DNA from: Thermoanaerobacterales bacterium
GTDB lineage: Bacteria > Bacillota > Thermosediminibacteria > Thermosediminibacterales > Tepidanaerobacteraceae
Assembly: GCA_012840135.1 (NCBI GenBank)
Contig: DUMA01000022.1
Span: 124,001-188,000, forward strand
Reading direction: 5' to 3'
Length of the DNA: 64,000 nucleotides
The position numbers and the translations under genes are program-made. This document shows, one piece after another, positions 7,354 through 16,258 of this stretch (position 1 is the stretch's first letter; each line of letters opens with the position of its first letter). The notes under the pieces were generated by a model. That model saw only the letters and a program-made list of their open reading frames with translations. It searched no databases and had not been told where the DNA came from.

Positions 7354-8354
7354 TTCACCTCGGGGTAATTCTCATTATCGTTTTGAGATAACGCCTCCTG
7401 AGCGGCTCCGATTCTGTATAAAGCCTCTTTTACCACATCATCCCTGATATTTTGTTGCCTCGAGATTTCTTCTATGATCCTGGTTATATTTATGGTATTG
7501 TATTGACCTGTAGAATATATCCCCTGGACAAATTCCGCCAGTTTTTTTTCTCTAAAAGCTAAAGCCTCTACTTTTGATCTGTCGAGGACCTCCTCGCCCG
7601 GCAGTGCACAATTCAAGTATTTTTCGCTAATACTTATATGCTCATTTATGTCAATAATGATTATTTTTGGCATTCTCAAAAGTTCGTTGATGCTATTATT
7701 AATCCTGACAAGGCTTCCTGGATTTATAAAATATTTGCCGTCGATTATCTTTGTATTAAATCCCGCATGATAATGGCCGCTTAAAGTAATGTCAGCCTGT
7801 GTATCCGTTATTTCTTCTATAAGTGTATATGACATACCTTCAAAAAATGGTTTTTCAAGAAGCATTCCATGAACCATATGTATTGCGAAGCTTGCATCAA
7901 GGTTTTTTTCTACCATATAATTCTGCCTTTTATTCTCACCGTCTATTCCATAATAATAATGCTGGCCTGTTAGTTGGATTTTCCTTGGACCATCTTCAAA
8001 AAAAATTCTTTTGCCCGGTTGAATCAATTTTATAATACCCATGCCGTCCAGCAACCCCAGCATGGTTCTGTTTACAGTAATAGGGTTTTGACCATATATG
8101 TCATGATTTCCTGCTACTGCATATATCGGTATGGAATATTTGTTCAATAAAACTACAAATTCCCTTACTAATGAAGGAGATACATCGGGCCTGTCAAATA
8201 TATCCCCGCCGTGCAATATGATATCCACTTTCTCTTCAACGGCAATATCCAGAACTTCTTTTATTTTTTTTTGTACTGTCTCGAGAAAATTATCCTTACG
8301 ATTTTGCGGATTAGTTCCTTTTATATGTGTATCGGTAAAAAACAAAAAACGCAT
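7350..8354 (-). CDS. Mre11/SbcD-like metallophosphoesterase (DNA nuclease)
   Basis: The protein has 334 residues, short for SbcD. It has the full calcineurin-like metal site: FFTDTHIKG at the N-terminus, HGGDIFDRPD, AVAGNHDIYG, a lone His in MVHGM, and LSGHYHAGF. Residues ~250-334 form a C-terminal extension like the Mre11 capping/Rad50-binding region. It starts one base after the recA stop codon, with GAGG inside the recA tail as its SD. It is followed, with a 4-base overlap, by the Rad50-like Walker A half. The likely role is the nuclease of a Mre11-Rad50-type complex acting on DNA ends; this is inferred from motifs and neighbours. A canonical sbcD is not distinguishable by motif alone. Confidence 0.85.
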   Translation of the reverse strand: MRFLFFTDTHIKGTNPQNRKDNFLETVQKKIKEVLDIAVEEKVDIILHGGDIFDRPDVSPSLVREFVVLLNKYSIPIYAVAGNHDIYGQNPITVNRTMLGLLDGMGIIKLIQPGKRIFFEDGPRKIQLTGQHYYYGIDGENKRQNYMVEKNLDASFAIHMVHGMLLEKPFFEGMSYTLIEEITDTQADITLSGHYHAGFNTKIIDGKYFINPGSLVRINNSINELLRMPKIIIIDINEHISISEKYLNCALPGEEVLDRSKVEALAFREKKLAEFVQGIYSTGQYNTINITRIIEEISRQQNIRDDVVKEALYRIGAAQEALSQNDNENYPEVN

Positions 8355-8355
8355 A

Positions 8356-9384
8356 TCATGCCTCTTCCTCGGATGTTTGGTTTTGAGGTTCGGTCTTTAT
8401 TAAATTGTATTTTTGTTTAACTCTTAATTCTATGGCATTTAATACATCGGGGTGTTCTTTCAAATACTGTTTTGCATTTTCCCTACCCTGACCTATTCTC
8501 TCTTTTTCATAGGCATACCATGCTCCGCTCTTTTGAATTATTCCTTCGTCAGCGGCAAAATCCAGTATACAACCTTCTTTTGATATTCCTTCTCCATAAA
8601 TGATGTCAAACTCGGCCTGTTTAAAAGGAGGTGCCACCTTGTTTTTTACAACTTTCACTTTAGTCCTGCTGCCGAGCATCTCATCGCCTTGTTTTATAGT
8701 TTCGCTCTTTCGGACCTCCAGCCGAACAGAAGCGTAAAACTTCAAAGCCCTTCCTCCGGGAGTTGTTTCTGGATTGCCGAACATTACCCCTACTTTTTCC
8801 CTTAATTGATTTATAAATATAGCAACAGTTTTGGATTTACTGATAGCACCTGCCAGTTTTCTTAAAGCTTGGGACATCAGCCTTGCCTGCAAGCCCACAT
8901 GGGCATCGCCCATTTCGCCTTCCAGTTCAGCTTTCGGGACCAGCGCTGCTACCGAATCCACCACGATTACGTCCACCGCCCCGCTTCTGACTAAGGCTTC
9001 GGCTATTTCAAGGGCCTGTTCACCGGTATCGGGTTGAGAGATTAGTAAATTATCCGTATCGACGCCCAACTTTTTTGCATAAACCGGATCGAGAGCATGT
9101 TCCGCATCGATAAATGCTGCATTCCCACCAGCTTTTTGGGCTTCAGCCACAATATGTAAAGCCACCGTAGTTTTCCCCGAAGATTCCGGACCGAATATCT
9201 CCACAATCCTTCCCCTTGGCACTCCTCCAACTCCCAGTGCAATATCCAGCGGCAAAGCTCCGGTAGGAATCACTTCCACGTTGAATCGGGCTTGAGCTTC
9301 GCCCAGTTTCATAATAGATCCCTTGCCAAACTGTCTTTCAATCTGGGATAAGGCCATTTCCAGAGCTTTTTGTTTTTCAATCAT
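8356..9384 (-). CDS. recA: Recombinase A
   Basis: RecA has 342 residues, the usual length, with no intein. It forms ATP-driven filaments on single-stranded DNA, promotes strand exchange and triggers LexA self-cleavage. Walker A is [13 protein letters not shown], Walker B lies in [14 protein letters not shown], loop L1 in [19 protein letters not shown] and loop L2 in [20 protein letters not shown]. The C-terminus ends in the usual acidic tail. GGAGGTGG lies 6 bases before the ATG. It has its own sigma-A promoter overlapping the thpR stop, and a LexA-like box just downstream of the -10. The Mre11-like gene follows one base after its stop, so the repair module is probably cotranscribed with recA. 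Confidence 0.99.
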   Translation of the reverse strand: MIEKQKALEMALSQIERQFGKGSIMKLGEAQARFNVEVIPTGALPLDIALGVGGVPRGRIVEIFGPESSGKTTVALHIVAEAQKAGGNAAFIDAEHALDPVYAKKLGVDTDNLLISQPDTGEQALEIAEALVRSGAVDVIVVDSVAALVPKAELEGEMGDAHVGLQARLMSQALRKLAGAISKSKTVAIFINQLREKVGVMFGNPETTPGGRALKFYASVRLEVRKSETIKQGDEMLGSRTKVKVVKNKVAPPFKQAEFDIIYGEGISKEGCILDFAADEGIIQKSGAWYAYEKERIGQGRENAKQYLKEHPDVLNAIELRVKQKYNLIKTEPQNQTSEEEA

Positions 9385-9398
9385 TTTTGTCCACCTCC

Positions 9399-9410
9399 AA
9401 ACAATCGTTC
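9399..9410 (-). promoter_or_regulatory. LexA (SOS) box at the recA promoter
   Basis: GAACGATTGTTT on the minus strand differs from the Firmicute LexA core GAAC-N4-GTTC at one base. It covers the predicted transcription start of recA, where a repressor would block transcription. Confidence 0.65.
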
Positions 9411-9417
9411 TTTTCTA

Positions 9418-9446
9418 ATTATAATTGGAATGTTTAATGGAGTCAA
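9418..9446 (-). promoter_or_regulatory. Sigma-A promoter of recA
   Basis: On the minus strand TTGACT (9441-9446), a 17-base spacer and a consensus TATAAT (9418-9423). The -35 overlaps the last codons of thpR. Confidence 0.88.
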
Positions 9447-10015
9447 ACAGATTTTTTTAGAGAGCATGAAAATATATCGGTATAAACAGGACCATCGTTA
9501 AAAAGCTGACTTTTCACAAGGGATATTTTTTCTGCCATAAAAGAAGCTTTAAAATCCGGCAAGTCAATTAGGTTGATACTCTGTTTTAAGTTAGGAACGA
9601 ACTTAAACCTTCCCAGAGTAAGATGCGGAGAAAATGGTTTCCTATCGAAATTTATATCTAGTTTATTTAGACCTGCATCAATATCTTTTTTAATAGCATA
9701 TAAAAGAGGCGTTTTTTCAATACCAATCCAAAAAATTCTCGGTTCCCCCTTATCTGGAAAAAAACCGCTGCCTCTCAAATTAATAGGAAAAGGATCGTAT
9801 TTATTTGATGTATTTTCTATTACCCGGGATATTTGCGTTAAGCTGTCCAGTGGGGTTTCGCCTAAAAACGCAATGGTAATGTGCATATTGTCCGGTTTTA
9901 CCCATTTTACGTTTCTGAAATAATCATTTGGAAGTAATTTTTTTATAAAGTTCTCAACATCTTTTTTTACACTGGGATCGAGCTCGATGGATATGAAGCA
10001 TCTCAAGCTATTCAA
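9443..10015 (-). CDS. thpR: RNA 2',3'-cyclic phosphodiesterase
   Basis: The protein has 190 residues of the 2H phosphoesterase family (ThpR/LigT). Both catalytic HxT motifs are present in their usual context: MHITIAFLGET near residue 45 and FSPHLTLGRF near residue 130. The family hydrolyses RNA 2',3'-cyclic phosphates to 2'-phosphomonoesters and may act in RNA repair. The start is TTG, 8 bases after GGGAGGG, and overlaps the stop of the membrane phosphoesterase gene by 4 bases, so translation is probably coupled. It lies between cinA and recA, a placement found in other thermophilic Firmicutes. The recA promoter is embedded in its 3' end. Confidence 0.93.
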   Translation of the reverse strand: MNSLRCFISIELDPSVKKDVENFIKKLLPNDYFRNVKWVKPDNMHITIAFLGETPLDSLTQISRVIENTSNKYDPFPINLRGSGFFPDKGEPRIFWIGIEKTPLLYAIKKDIDAGLNKLDINFDRKPFSPHLTLGRFKFVPNLKQSINLIDLPDFKASFMAEKISLVKSQLFNDGPVYTDIFSCSLKKSV

Positions 10016-11406
10016 TGGGTATGCCCTCCCTGATTGAAGAATAATCTTTCCACCTGGAATCCTGCTTTCAGGTTGGAGATTTTTATTATATCTGCAGCCA
10101 CAAGGGCTGTTCTTTGGTAATTATCCCCGGGCTTTTTAAAATAAAGCAGCACGGCAGAATAGGGGACATCACTTTTTGTCTGCAATCCCCTTATGCCGGC
10201 GGCTCCTGTGGTACCGGCATTTATGACAATGCTTTCCTGTTTCTGGAATATATTTAATCTGTGTTTGTGTCCGTTCAATATGACGGGAATACGCCCTATC
10301 AAATTGTCAGTAATTTTAGGATTATGAACTGCCAGGATATCCGGCGCACTTTCAGAAATATCAAGCCATTCACTGATTTTTAAACTTTGCTCCATAATCT
10401 TCATTTCATCGGGAGGCTTTATATCTGCGTTTTTAGAAGCAGGATCGGAAAATCCCAGCACATTTATGCCGTCTATATTAATCATTTTACCGTCGAGAAG
10501 GACCACGTTTTTTATTTTTTTCAACATGTCGATGACATTTTGTGAATCATGGTTCCCCGAGACATAAATGTACTTAACCGATAGCTTTGCCAAATTTTTT
10601 ATTACCATATCTTCCAGCGGGGTGCCGTAATCGGTAATATCGCCGGTGTCAATTATAAAATCAACCTTGAAATTTTTAACCACCTGTTCCATCAAATCGT
10701 AAGCTACTGGATTATTATGAATATCACTGACATGCAGAACTCTGACAATTTTATCGCTTCCATCTACAGGATCTATATCGTCCATTTTTGAAAAAACGGT
10801 TGATATACTGTCGGACATGTTTTTGATCTGCTGGCCTAATTCATTTATTTGAGAAATTCCCTTGTTTAAAAGACCAATAATCCATGGTGCTGCTTTTAAA
10901 GTCCCCGAATACTCGGGTGTATTAAAAGCGTCCATGTCGTAAGTTGCAAATAACGGTATTAGCAGCATTATTGTTATCAAAAAGCCTGTAAGCAAACACA
11001 GAAAAAATTCCTTTTTTTTAAGTTTTAAAATAAATCCACCAAGAGCGGACCCAAGAAGGCCGAGCAGAATTGTCTTCGCCGTCAGAAAAAATAAAATGTG
11101 CTTGAGTTGATTTTTAAACATTAGAATTAGTTCTATTTTATCCTGCGCCACATCCAGTATCGATTTTATAAAATCCAGATTTATACTCTGTAAAACTACA
11201 CTTATCTGGACAGGTGCGTTATGAGTGGCCGCTCTTAGCACACCCAGGGGTGGCAACACAATGGAAGTAAAACCTTTTAATGAAAGTTTTAGATTTATAA
11301 TAAACTCCATGCCACTTGCATTTACAGTCAAGCTGTCAAAAAGATGTATGAAAAACAGAGAGCCTATTGCAGCACACGTGATTTTTAAGGCTTTTTTAAG
11401 ATTCAT
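10012..11406 (-). CDS. Membrane-anchored calcineurin-like metallophosphoesterase
   Basis: The protein has 464 residues. The N-terminal ~170 residues hold at least three hydrophobic segments (about 10-30, 103-130 and 137-160). Residues ~225-450 are a metallophosphoesterase domain with VSDIHNN, IDTGDITDYG, VSGNHDS, AVHNP and NGHKHRLN, so all metal ligands are present. Its substrate is unknown; related membrane phosphoesterases act on lipid or cell-envelope phosphates, but nothing here decides that. The ATG directly follows the cinA stop with AGGTG as SD, and the gene overlaps thpR by 4 bases. It is clearly part of the cinA-recA transcription unit. It is the third calcineurin-like enzyme within about 9 kb. 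Confidence 0.85.
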   Translation of the reverse strand: MNLKKALKITCAAIGSLFFIHLFDSLTVNASGMEFIINLKLSLKGFTSIVLPPLGVLRAATHNAPVQISVVLQSINLDFIKSILDVAQDKIELILMFKNQLKHILFFLTAKTILLGLLGSALGGFILKLKKKEFFLCLLTGFLITIMLLIPLFATYDMDAFNTPEYSGTLKAAPWIIGLLNKGISQINELGQQIKNMSDSISTVFSKMDDIDPVDGSDKIVRVLHVSDIHNNPVAYDLMEQVVKNFKVDFIIDTGDITDYGTPLEDMVIKNLAKLSVKYIYVSGNHDSQNVIDMLKKIKNVVLLDGKMINIDGINVLGFSDPASKNADIKPPDEMKIMEQSLKISEWLDISESAPDILAVHNPKITDNLIGRIPVILNGHKHRLNIFQKQESIVINAGTTGAAGIRGLQTKSDVPYSAVLLYFKKPGDNYQRTALVAADIIKISNLKAGFQVERLFFNQGGHTH

Positions 11407-12648
11407 TCAATCACCTGTATCTTTGAGCATTCTCCTTACCATATGTAGTGCTGCATCTACCGAACGCTGTTTTACATCTGTCCTGTCTCCTGTAAACAGA
11501 TGTTTTTCAACGATAACATTTTTTGAATCTGCGTAACCTATAAAGACCAATCCTACCGGCTTTTCAGGCGATCCACCTGTAGGTCCTGCTATACCGGTTA
11601 TAGATACCCCTATATCGGTATTGGCAGTAACTCTTATTCCCTGAGCCATTTCCCTGGCGGTCTGTTCACTTACAGCACCGTATTTTTTCAGAGTTTCTTC
11701 TTTAACGTTAAGCAGTTCCTGCTTGGCCCTGTTACTGTAAGAAACTACGCCCCTTTCAAAGACTTCGGATATACCCGGGATATTCGTAAGCTTATGGGCC
11801 ATCAGGCCGCCCGTACATGATTCCGCAATTGCGATACTTTTTTTGCTGGCAAGTAGTAATCTGGCAACTATTTCTTCAACTTTCTCATCATCAAAGCCGT
11901 AAAGGTACTGACCCACTCTTTTTACTATTTCTTCCTCTACCGGCCTTATCAAATCTTTGGCGTCTTCCATATTTTCGGCTTTAGCTGTAATCCTGAGTGT
12001 CACTTCACCCATTTTGGCGAGAGGTGCTATAGTCGGGTTTGACTGGTTCACAAGCAAATCCTTGATTTCTTCTTCCAGAAGTGATTCTCCAATTCCATAA
12101 AACTTTAAAACCCTGGAGAAAATAGTCTTTTGACTTAGTCTTGAAAGATAGGGAATTACCGATTCTACGAGCATTGGTTCCATTTCAAAGGGAGGTCCCG
12201 GCAGCATGATTATTATTTTTTCTCCATATTTAAGCAGAATTCCGGGGGCAGTTCCTTTTTTGTTTAAAATAGCCGATGAACCTTCGGGAATCAAAGCTTG
12301 TTTATAGTTATTCTGTGTCATGGTTCGGCCTCTTTTTTTAAAGAAATCTTCGATCCTTTCCAGCGAAGGCTCATCAAGTTTAAGAGGCAGGTTTAAAAAT
12401 GAAGATACGGTTTCTTTTGTGAGGTCATCTAAAGTAGGGCCCAGACCGCCCGTAAATATTATGATATCAGAGCGGTCCAAAGCTATTTTAAACACCTGTT
12501 TTATCCTTTCTTCATTGTCTCCCACGCAGGTATGATAATAAACATCAATCCCTATTTCCTGCAATGCTCTCGAAATTATCTGGGCATTGGTATTTGCAAT
12601 CTGCCCTAAAAGTAATTCTGAACCTACAGCTATAGTTTCAGCTTTCAT
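11407..12648 (-). CDS. cinA: Competence/damage-inducible protein CinA, with NMN amidohydrolase domain
   Basis: The protein has 413 residues, full length for two-domain CinA. Residues 1-170 are a MoaB/MogA-like COG1058 domain (VGSELLLGQIANTNA, FTGGLGPTLDDLTKE, LPGPPFEME). Residues ~255-413 are the PncC amidohydrolase domain (AIAESCTGGLMAHKL, VSYSNRAK, VSITGIAGPTGGSPEKPVG). The enzyme family cleaves ADP-ribose and/or deamidates nicotinamide mononucleotide, recycling the pyridine nucleotide formed by bacterial DNA ligase. The gene is the first of the classical cinA-recA neighbourhood. Its ATG follows GAAGGTGATAGT. No clear sigma-A promoter was found in the 86 bases between it and the FtsH-like gene. 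Confidence 0.96.
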   Translation of the reverse strand: MKAETIAVGSELLLGQIANTNAQIISRALQEIGIDVYYHTCVGDNEERIKQVFKIALDRSDIIIFTGGLGPTLDDLTKETVSSFLNLPLKLDEPSLERIEDFFKKRGRTMTQNNYKQALIPEGSSAILNKKGTAPGILLKYGEKIIIMLPGPPFEMEPMLVESVIPYLSRLSQKTIFSRVLKFYGIGESLLEEEIKDLLVNQSNPTIAPLAKMGEVTLRITAKAENMEDAKDLIRPVEEEIVKRVGQYLYGFDDEKVEEIVARLLLASKKSIAIAESCTGGLMAHKLTNIPGISEVFERGVVSYSNRAKQELLNVKEETLKKYGAVSEQTAREMAQGIRVTANTDIGVSITGIAGPTGGSPEKPVGLVFIGYADSKNVIVEKHLFTGDRTDVKQRSVDAALHMVRRMLKDTGD

Positions 12649-12734
12649 ACTATCACCTTCAAAGAATTTTTATATACATAATTCGTGATTTTTTCTTATA
12701 TCCCTTTATTTTTAAAAAAACTTTTTAAAAATGC

Positions 12735-14210
12735 TCATGCTGCCCTGAAATCTTTTAAATAATCTCTGAAGGTATCGCCGTCTATTTTTTCGTTTTCTAT
12801 TAGATATTCCGATGCCTTTTGTAAAACATCTACATTTTCTTTCAATAAAGTTAATACATTATTTTTCAGATTTGTTATAATATAACTAATTTCTTTGTGC
12901 AATTCTTCCGGAGGGATCGTATCCTTGTCCACCACTCCCAGTTCGGACATGCCTGAAAAAATCATCCTTTTAGCTATGCTCACAGCCTGTTCAAAATCGT
13001 TGGCCGCCCCCGTGCTGCTATTTCCAAACACGATTTCTTCTGCCGCTGCACCTGCCAGCGCTACTGAAATCTGAGATTCAAGATACTGCCTTGTATATAA
13101 ATAAATGTCGTCTTCGGATTTTTGCCTCATGTAACCCAATGCTTGTCCTCTGGAAGTTATTGTAATTGTGGAAACAGAGTTGGGGTTGAACCGTTCGCTT
13201 ACGATGGCATGACCGCATTCATGGACCGCAATACGTTTTCTTTCGTCCGCAGTAGGTTTTTTGCTAAGTTTTTCACCCATAATAACTTTATCTATGGCTT
13301 CAATAAAATGAGTTTGACGTATTTTATCATCTCTTGCCCTCATGGCCAGTATCGCAGCTTCGTTGCAGAGACTTTCCAAGTGGGCGCCGGAAAAGCCAAA
13401 AGTTTCTTTTGCGATCTGTTCCAAGTCTACATCGTCGGCCAGGGGCTTGTCTTTTGTGTGCAGTTTTAAGATTTCCAACCTTCCATCTTTATCCGGAAGA
13501 TCTACCTTTACAATCCTATCAAACCTTCCCGGTCTGAGTATGGCGGGATCCAGTATATCCGGCCGGTTTGTGGCTGCGATAACAAGTATATTTACATCTT
13601 CATTGGATGATATGCCGTCCATTTCTACCAGCAATTGGTTTAAAGTTTGGTCATATTCCATGTGACTGGTGTGCTTGCCTCTGGTTCCTGCAATGACTTC
13701 AATCTCATCAATAAACACGACTCCATGCTTCTTTGACATCTTTCGTGCCAGGTTTCTGGCACTTTCAAACAACTGTCTAACCCGCTGTGCTCCAACTCCT
13801 GCATACATTTCTATAAATTCACTTCCCGATGCAGACACAAAAACCGAATCTATATACGATGTGGCAGCTTTGGCCATAAGAGTTTTGCCCGTGCCGGGAG
13901 CCCCTGTCAGCAGTATTCCTCTCAGAGGTCTAATTCCCATTTTTTTTACTTCTTCATAGTTTCTTATAAAATCCAGGGCCTCTATAAGTTCATTTTTTGC
14001 TACATCCTGGCCACCTATTTGATCAAAGGTTATATTGTCTTCACCCACCAGGACTTTTGAATTATATTTTATAAAATTGTTTTTATCCAGGAAGTTATAC
14101 AAAAAATAAGCAAAAACTATCATTATTATCAAAGGTAAAACATTAATACCATTTATTAGTAGATATATTACAAAACCTGCAGCAATACCCATGCCTATTT
14201 CCATCAACAC
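12735..14210 (-). CDS. Short FtsH-like membrane AAA+ zinc metalloprotease
   Basis: The protein has 491 residues, while standard FtsH has ~600-650. Residues ~1-42 are hydrophobic with at most a tiny turn between two membrane passes, so the usual ~70-100-residue extracytoplasmic domain is missing. The AAA domain is complete: Walker [14 protein letters not shown], Walker B VVFIDEIE, and the second region of homology [20 protein letters not shown]. The protease has HECGH (FtsH usually has HEAGH) and a downstream ANDFEQA aspartate, so zinc binding should be intact. The C-terminus is also short. The start is GTG with AGAGG about 7 bases upstream. The gene follows an unknown single-pass protein and is likely a paralogue, not the housekeeping FtsH. 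Confidence 0.9.
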   Translation of the reverse strand: MLMEIGMGIAAGFVIYLLINGINVLPLIIMIVFAYFLYNFLDKNNFIKYNSKVLVGEDNITFDQIGGQDVAKNELIEALDFIRNYEEVKKMGIRPLRGILLTGAPGTGKTLMAKAATSYIDSVFVSASGSEFIEMYAGVGAQRVRQLFESARNLARKMSKKHGVVFIDEIEVIAGTRGKHTSHMEYDQTLNQLLVEMDGISSNEDVNILVIAATNRPDILDPAILRPGRFDRIVKVDLPDKDGRLEILKLHTKDKPLADDVDLEQIAKETFGFSGAHLESLCNEAAILAMRARDDKIRQTHFIEAIDKVIMGEKLSKKPTADERKRIAVHECGHAIVSERFNPNSVSTITITSRGQALGYMRQKSEDDIYLYTRQYLESQISVALAGAAAEEIVFGNSSTGAANDFEQAVSIAKRMIFSGMSELGVVDKDTIPPEELHKEISYIITNLKNNVLTLLKENVDVLQKASEYLIENEKIDGDTFRDYLKDFRAA

Positions 14211-14231
14211 CGTCTATCCTCTCCTCTATCC

Positions 14232-14744
14232 CTAAATCCTTTGTATTACATAATAAGAATAATAATTTTCATGTTTTATTTTTATATATACATTTTTCTG
14301 GTTTATAAAAGTTTTTATTTCAACATTTTTTTCTAATTCTATTTCATCAAGCTTGAGTTTCATGGCGGAATAATTGCCCGTCTGGATGGCTTCATGTATT
14401 ATAAATTGAATGTAGTTCTCCCAGGCTTCTTTTATGGTACTGTCCGGCTGATTGGTAATTATTATTGAAAAGGGTTTACCTTTTAAGCTGTAATTTACCG
14501 TGTCATATATATCGTTATAGGCTTTTTCAAAATCATCAATATCCTTAAACTTAACAAAGACATTCACTTTTCCCCTGTCACTTTTTACATCCGCTTTTTC
14601 AATCCAGGGTTCCTGGGATATAATGCTTACCAGCGATTTTTCTATGGTATATTTTGTATATATCCACTGGCCGGCAAGCATTAAAACCAGTGTGATCGAT
14701 GCTACTGCAGCAATACGCATAATCTTTGACTTATCGAGATCCAA
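14232..14744 (-). CDS. Single-pass membrane protein of unknown function
   Basis: I do not recognise this 170-residue protein. One N-terminal transmembrane helix lies at about residues 9-27 (AAVASITLVLMLAGQWIYT). The remainder, about 140 residues, would lie outside or on the far side of the membrane and reads as alternating strands and helices with no cysteines. The start is TTG, behind AAGGGGTGGAGGG. It has its own promoter with an extended -10 and is followed 21 bases later by the FtsH-like protease gene. Because that protease lacks the usual extracytoplasmic domain, this protein may be its partner or adaptor; that is inference from position only. Confidence 0.75.
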   Translation of the reverse strand: MDLDKSKIMRIAAVASITLVLMLAGQWIYTKYTIEKSLVSIISQEPWIEKADVKSDRGKVNVFVKFKDIDDFEKAYNDIYDTVNYSLKGKPFSIIITNQPDSTIKEAWENYIQFIIHEAIQTGNYSAMKLKLDEIELEKNVEIKTFINQKNVYIKIKHENYYSYYVIQRI

Positions 14745-14776
14745 ATACCCTCCACCCCTTCTGTTTACATAATATA

Positions 14777-14806
14777 ATTATAGCATATTTAAGGCGGGTT
14801 TGTCCC
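14777..14806 (-). promoter_or_regulatory. Extended -10 promoter before the unknown membrane protein and FtsH-like gene
   Basis: TGCTATAAT on the minus strand (TATAAT at 14777-14782) has a full TGn extension. A weak GGGACA lies 18 bases upstream. Confidence 0.7.
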
Positions 14807-14837
14807 AAAAAAGAAAAAGGCAAAACTTACATGCCTT
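14807..14837 (-). terminator. Intrinsic terminator after rimO
   Basis: The stem AAGGCA/TGCCTT with a 9-base loop is followed by TTTTTCTTTTTT on the minus strand. It begins at the rimO stop codon. Confidence 0.75.
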
Positions 14838-16171
14838 CAAGTATTTTCCATGTGTTCTATTTCGCCCAGGAGGTCATAATCCAGAGCTTTTGTTATCCTC
14901 ACTTTATAAAATTGTCCCGGGTTGCATTTGTTACATTTGAATTTTACCGTACCATCTACAAAAGGTGCATCCTTCTGGGATCGACCTGTTGCTATTTTTC
15001 TTGCCGGATCATAACTCTCCGCCAGGACATGTAAAATTTTTCCCTTTAGTTCGAGATTTTTTCTTCTGGATATTGACTTTTGCATAAGCATCAATTTTTT
15101 GTACCTTTCTCTTTTAATTTGTTGCGGTATTTGCGGTCTCAGGGTATATGCAAAAGTCCCTTCCTCCATGGAGTATTGAAATGCTCCCACTCTATCGAAC
15201 TTATACGCTCGCATAAACTCCAATAGCTCTTCAAATTCATCGTCGGTTTCAGTAGGGAACCCCACAATAAAAGTAGTTCTGAGTGTTATATCAGGTATGT
15301 TCATCCTGATTTTTTCAATGAGTTCTTTTATTAAACGACTGTCCATACGCCTGTTCATGAGCTTCAGTATGCGATCATTTATATGCTGTAAAGGTATATC
15401 CAGATATTTTACTACTTTTGAACTGTTTTTTATGATATTCAGCAATTCATCATCAATATTGTCGGGATATGCGTATAATATCCTAATCCAGAAGTCACCT
15501 TCAATTTTTTCCAATTCTTTTAACAGCACGGGCAGGGAAGGTTTCCCGTATATATCTTCCCCGTAATTGGACGTATCCTGAGCTACCAGATTTATTTCCT
15601 TGATTCCCCGAGACACCAGGATCTCCACTTCTTTTTTTATAGAATTGAGTTTTCTGCTCTTATAAGCTCCTTTTATTTGTGGTATTGCACAATATGAACA
15701 GCAATTGTTACAACCTTCTGCAATCTTTACAAAAGCTAGATAGGGATGAACTGTAAACCTGTTTTCATAATCGTAATCTAAAAAACTTTTATTTTTAGTA
15801 ATGTTTACTCTGATCGATTCTTTCCGCTGAATTATTTCATCAATCCTATAAAAATCTCCTGTACCTAACACCGCATCCAATTCTGGGATTTCCGAAAGAA
15901 GCTCATTACTATACCTCTGGGCAAGGCATCCTGTGGCGATGAGAAGCTTGCAATTTCCATACTTTTTAAATTCTGCCATTTCAAGAATAGTGTCGATGGA
16001 TTCCTGCTTTGCAGATTCAATGAATCCACAGGTGTTTATGATTATTACATCAGCCTGCTTTTCATCATTTGTAATAATATAACCCTTTTTTTTAAGTATC
16101 CCCAGCATGTATTCGGAATCCACGAGATTTTTATCGCATCCTAGAGAAATTAAACCTATCTTAATAGTCAC
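14837..16171 (-). CDS. rimO: Ribosomal protein S12 methylthiotransferase
   Basis: The protein has about 444 residues. The N-terminal MTTase domain shows GCDKNLVDSEYMLG, INTCGFIESA and ATGCLAQRY, giving the three cysteines of the auxiliary 4Fe-4S cluster. The radical SAM domain has EGCNNCCSYCAIPQIKG, which fits CxxxCxxC. A TRAM domain forms the C-terminus. RimO adds a methylthio group to an aspartate of ribosomal protein S12. GTG at 16171 is chosen as start because GGAGG lies 6 bases upstream; ATGs at 16177 and 16186 overlap or precede that SD. It has its own promoter and is placed after the RodZ-like gene, as in related clostridia. Confidence 0.96.
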   Translation of the reverse strand: MTIKIGLISLGCDKNLVDSEYMLGILKKKGYIITNDEKQADVIIINTCGFIESAKQESIDTILEMAEFKKYGNCKLLIATGCLAQRYSNELLSEIPELDAVLGTGDFYRIDEIIQRKESIRVNITKNKSFLDYDYENRFTVHPYLAFVKIAEGCNNCCSYCAIPQIKGAYKSRKLNSIKKEVEILVSRGIKEINLVAQDTSNYGEDIYGKPSLPVLLKELEKIEGDFWIRILYAYPDNIDDELLNIIKNSSKVVKYLDIPLQHINDRILKLMNRRMDSRLIKELIEKIRMNIPDITLRTTFIVGFPTETDDEFEELLEFMRAYKFDRVGAFQYSMEEGTFAYTLRPQIPQQIKRERYKKLMLMQKSISRRKNLELKGKILHVLAESYDPARKIATGRSQKDAPFVDGTVKFKCNKCNPGQFYKVRITKALDYDLLGEIEHMENT

Positions 16172-16202
16172 ATTCATCCTCCACATTATTTTTTGCTTTT
16201 TC

Positions 16203-16231
16203 AGTATACAATATTTTATTTGTGTTGTAAA
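16203..16231 (-). promoter_or_regulatory. Sigma-A promoter of rimO
   Basis: On the minus strand TTTACA (16226-16231), a 17-base spacer and TATACT (16203-16208). Confidence 0.75.
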
Positions 16232-16233
16232 TC

Positions 16234-16258
16234 AAAAGGAGAGACTTCAATCTCCCCT
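16234..16258 (-). terminator. Weak intrinsic terminator at the end of the RodZ-like gene
   Basis: The stem GGGGAGA/TCTCTCC contains one G-T pair and a 6-base loop, and is followed by TTTT on the minus strand. It overlaps the last codons of the gene. Confidence 0.6.

Noticed and set aside
12649-12734. Terminator or promoter between the FtsH-like gene and cinA
   Set aside because: A/T-rich runs could form weak pairings, but no G+C-rich stem or matched -35/-10 pair was found.
14837-16171. MiaB instead of RimO
   Set aside because: The N-terminus (GLISLGCDKNLVDSEYMLG) and length fit RimO, and MiaB usually carries a different start and longer TRAM context.
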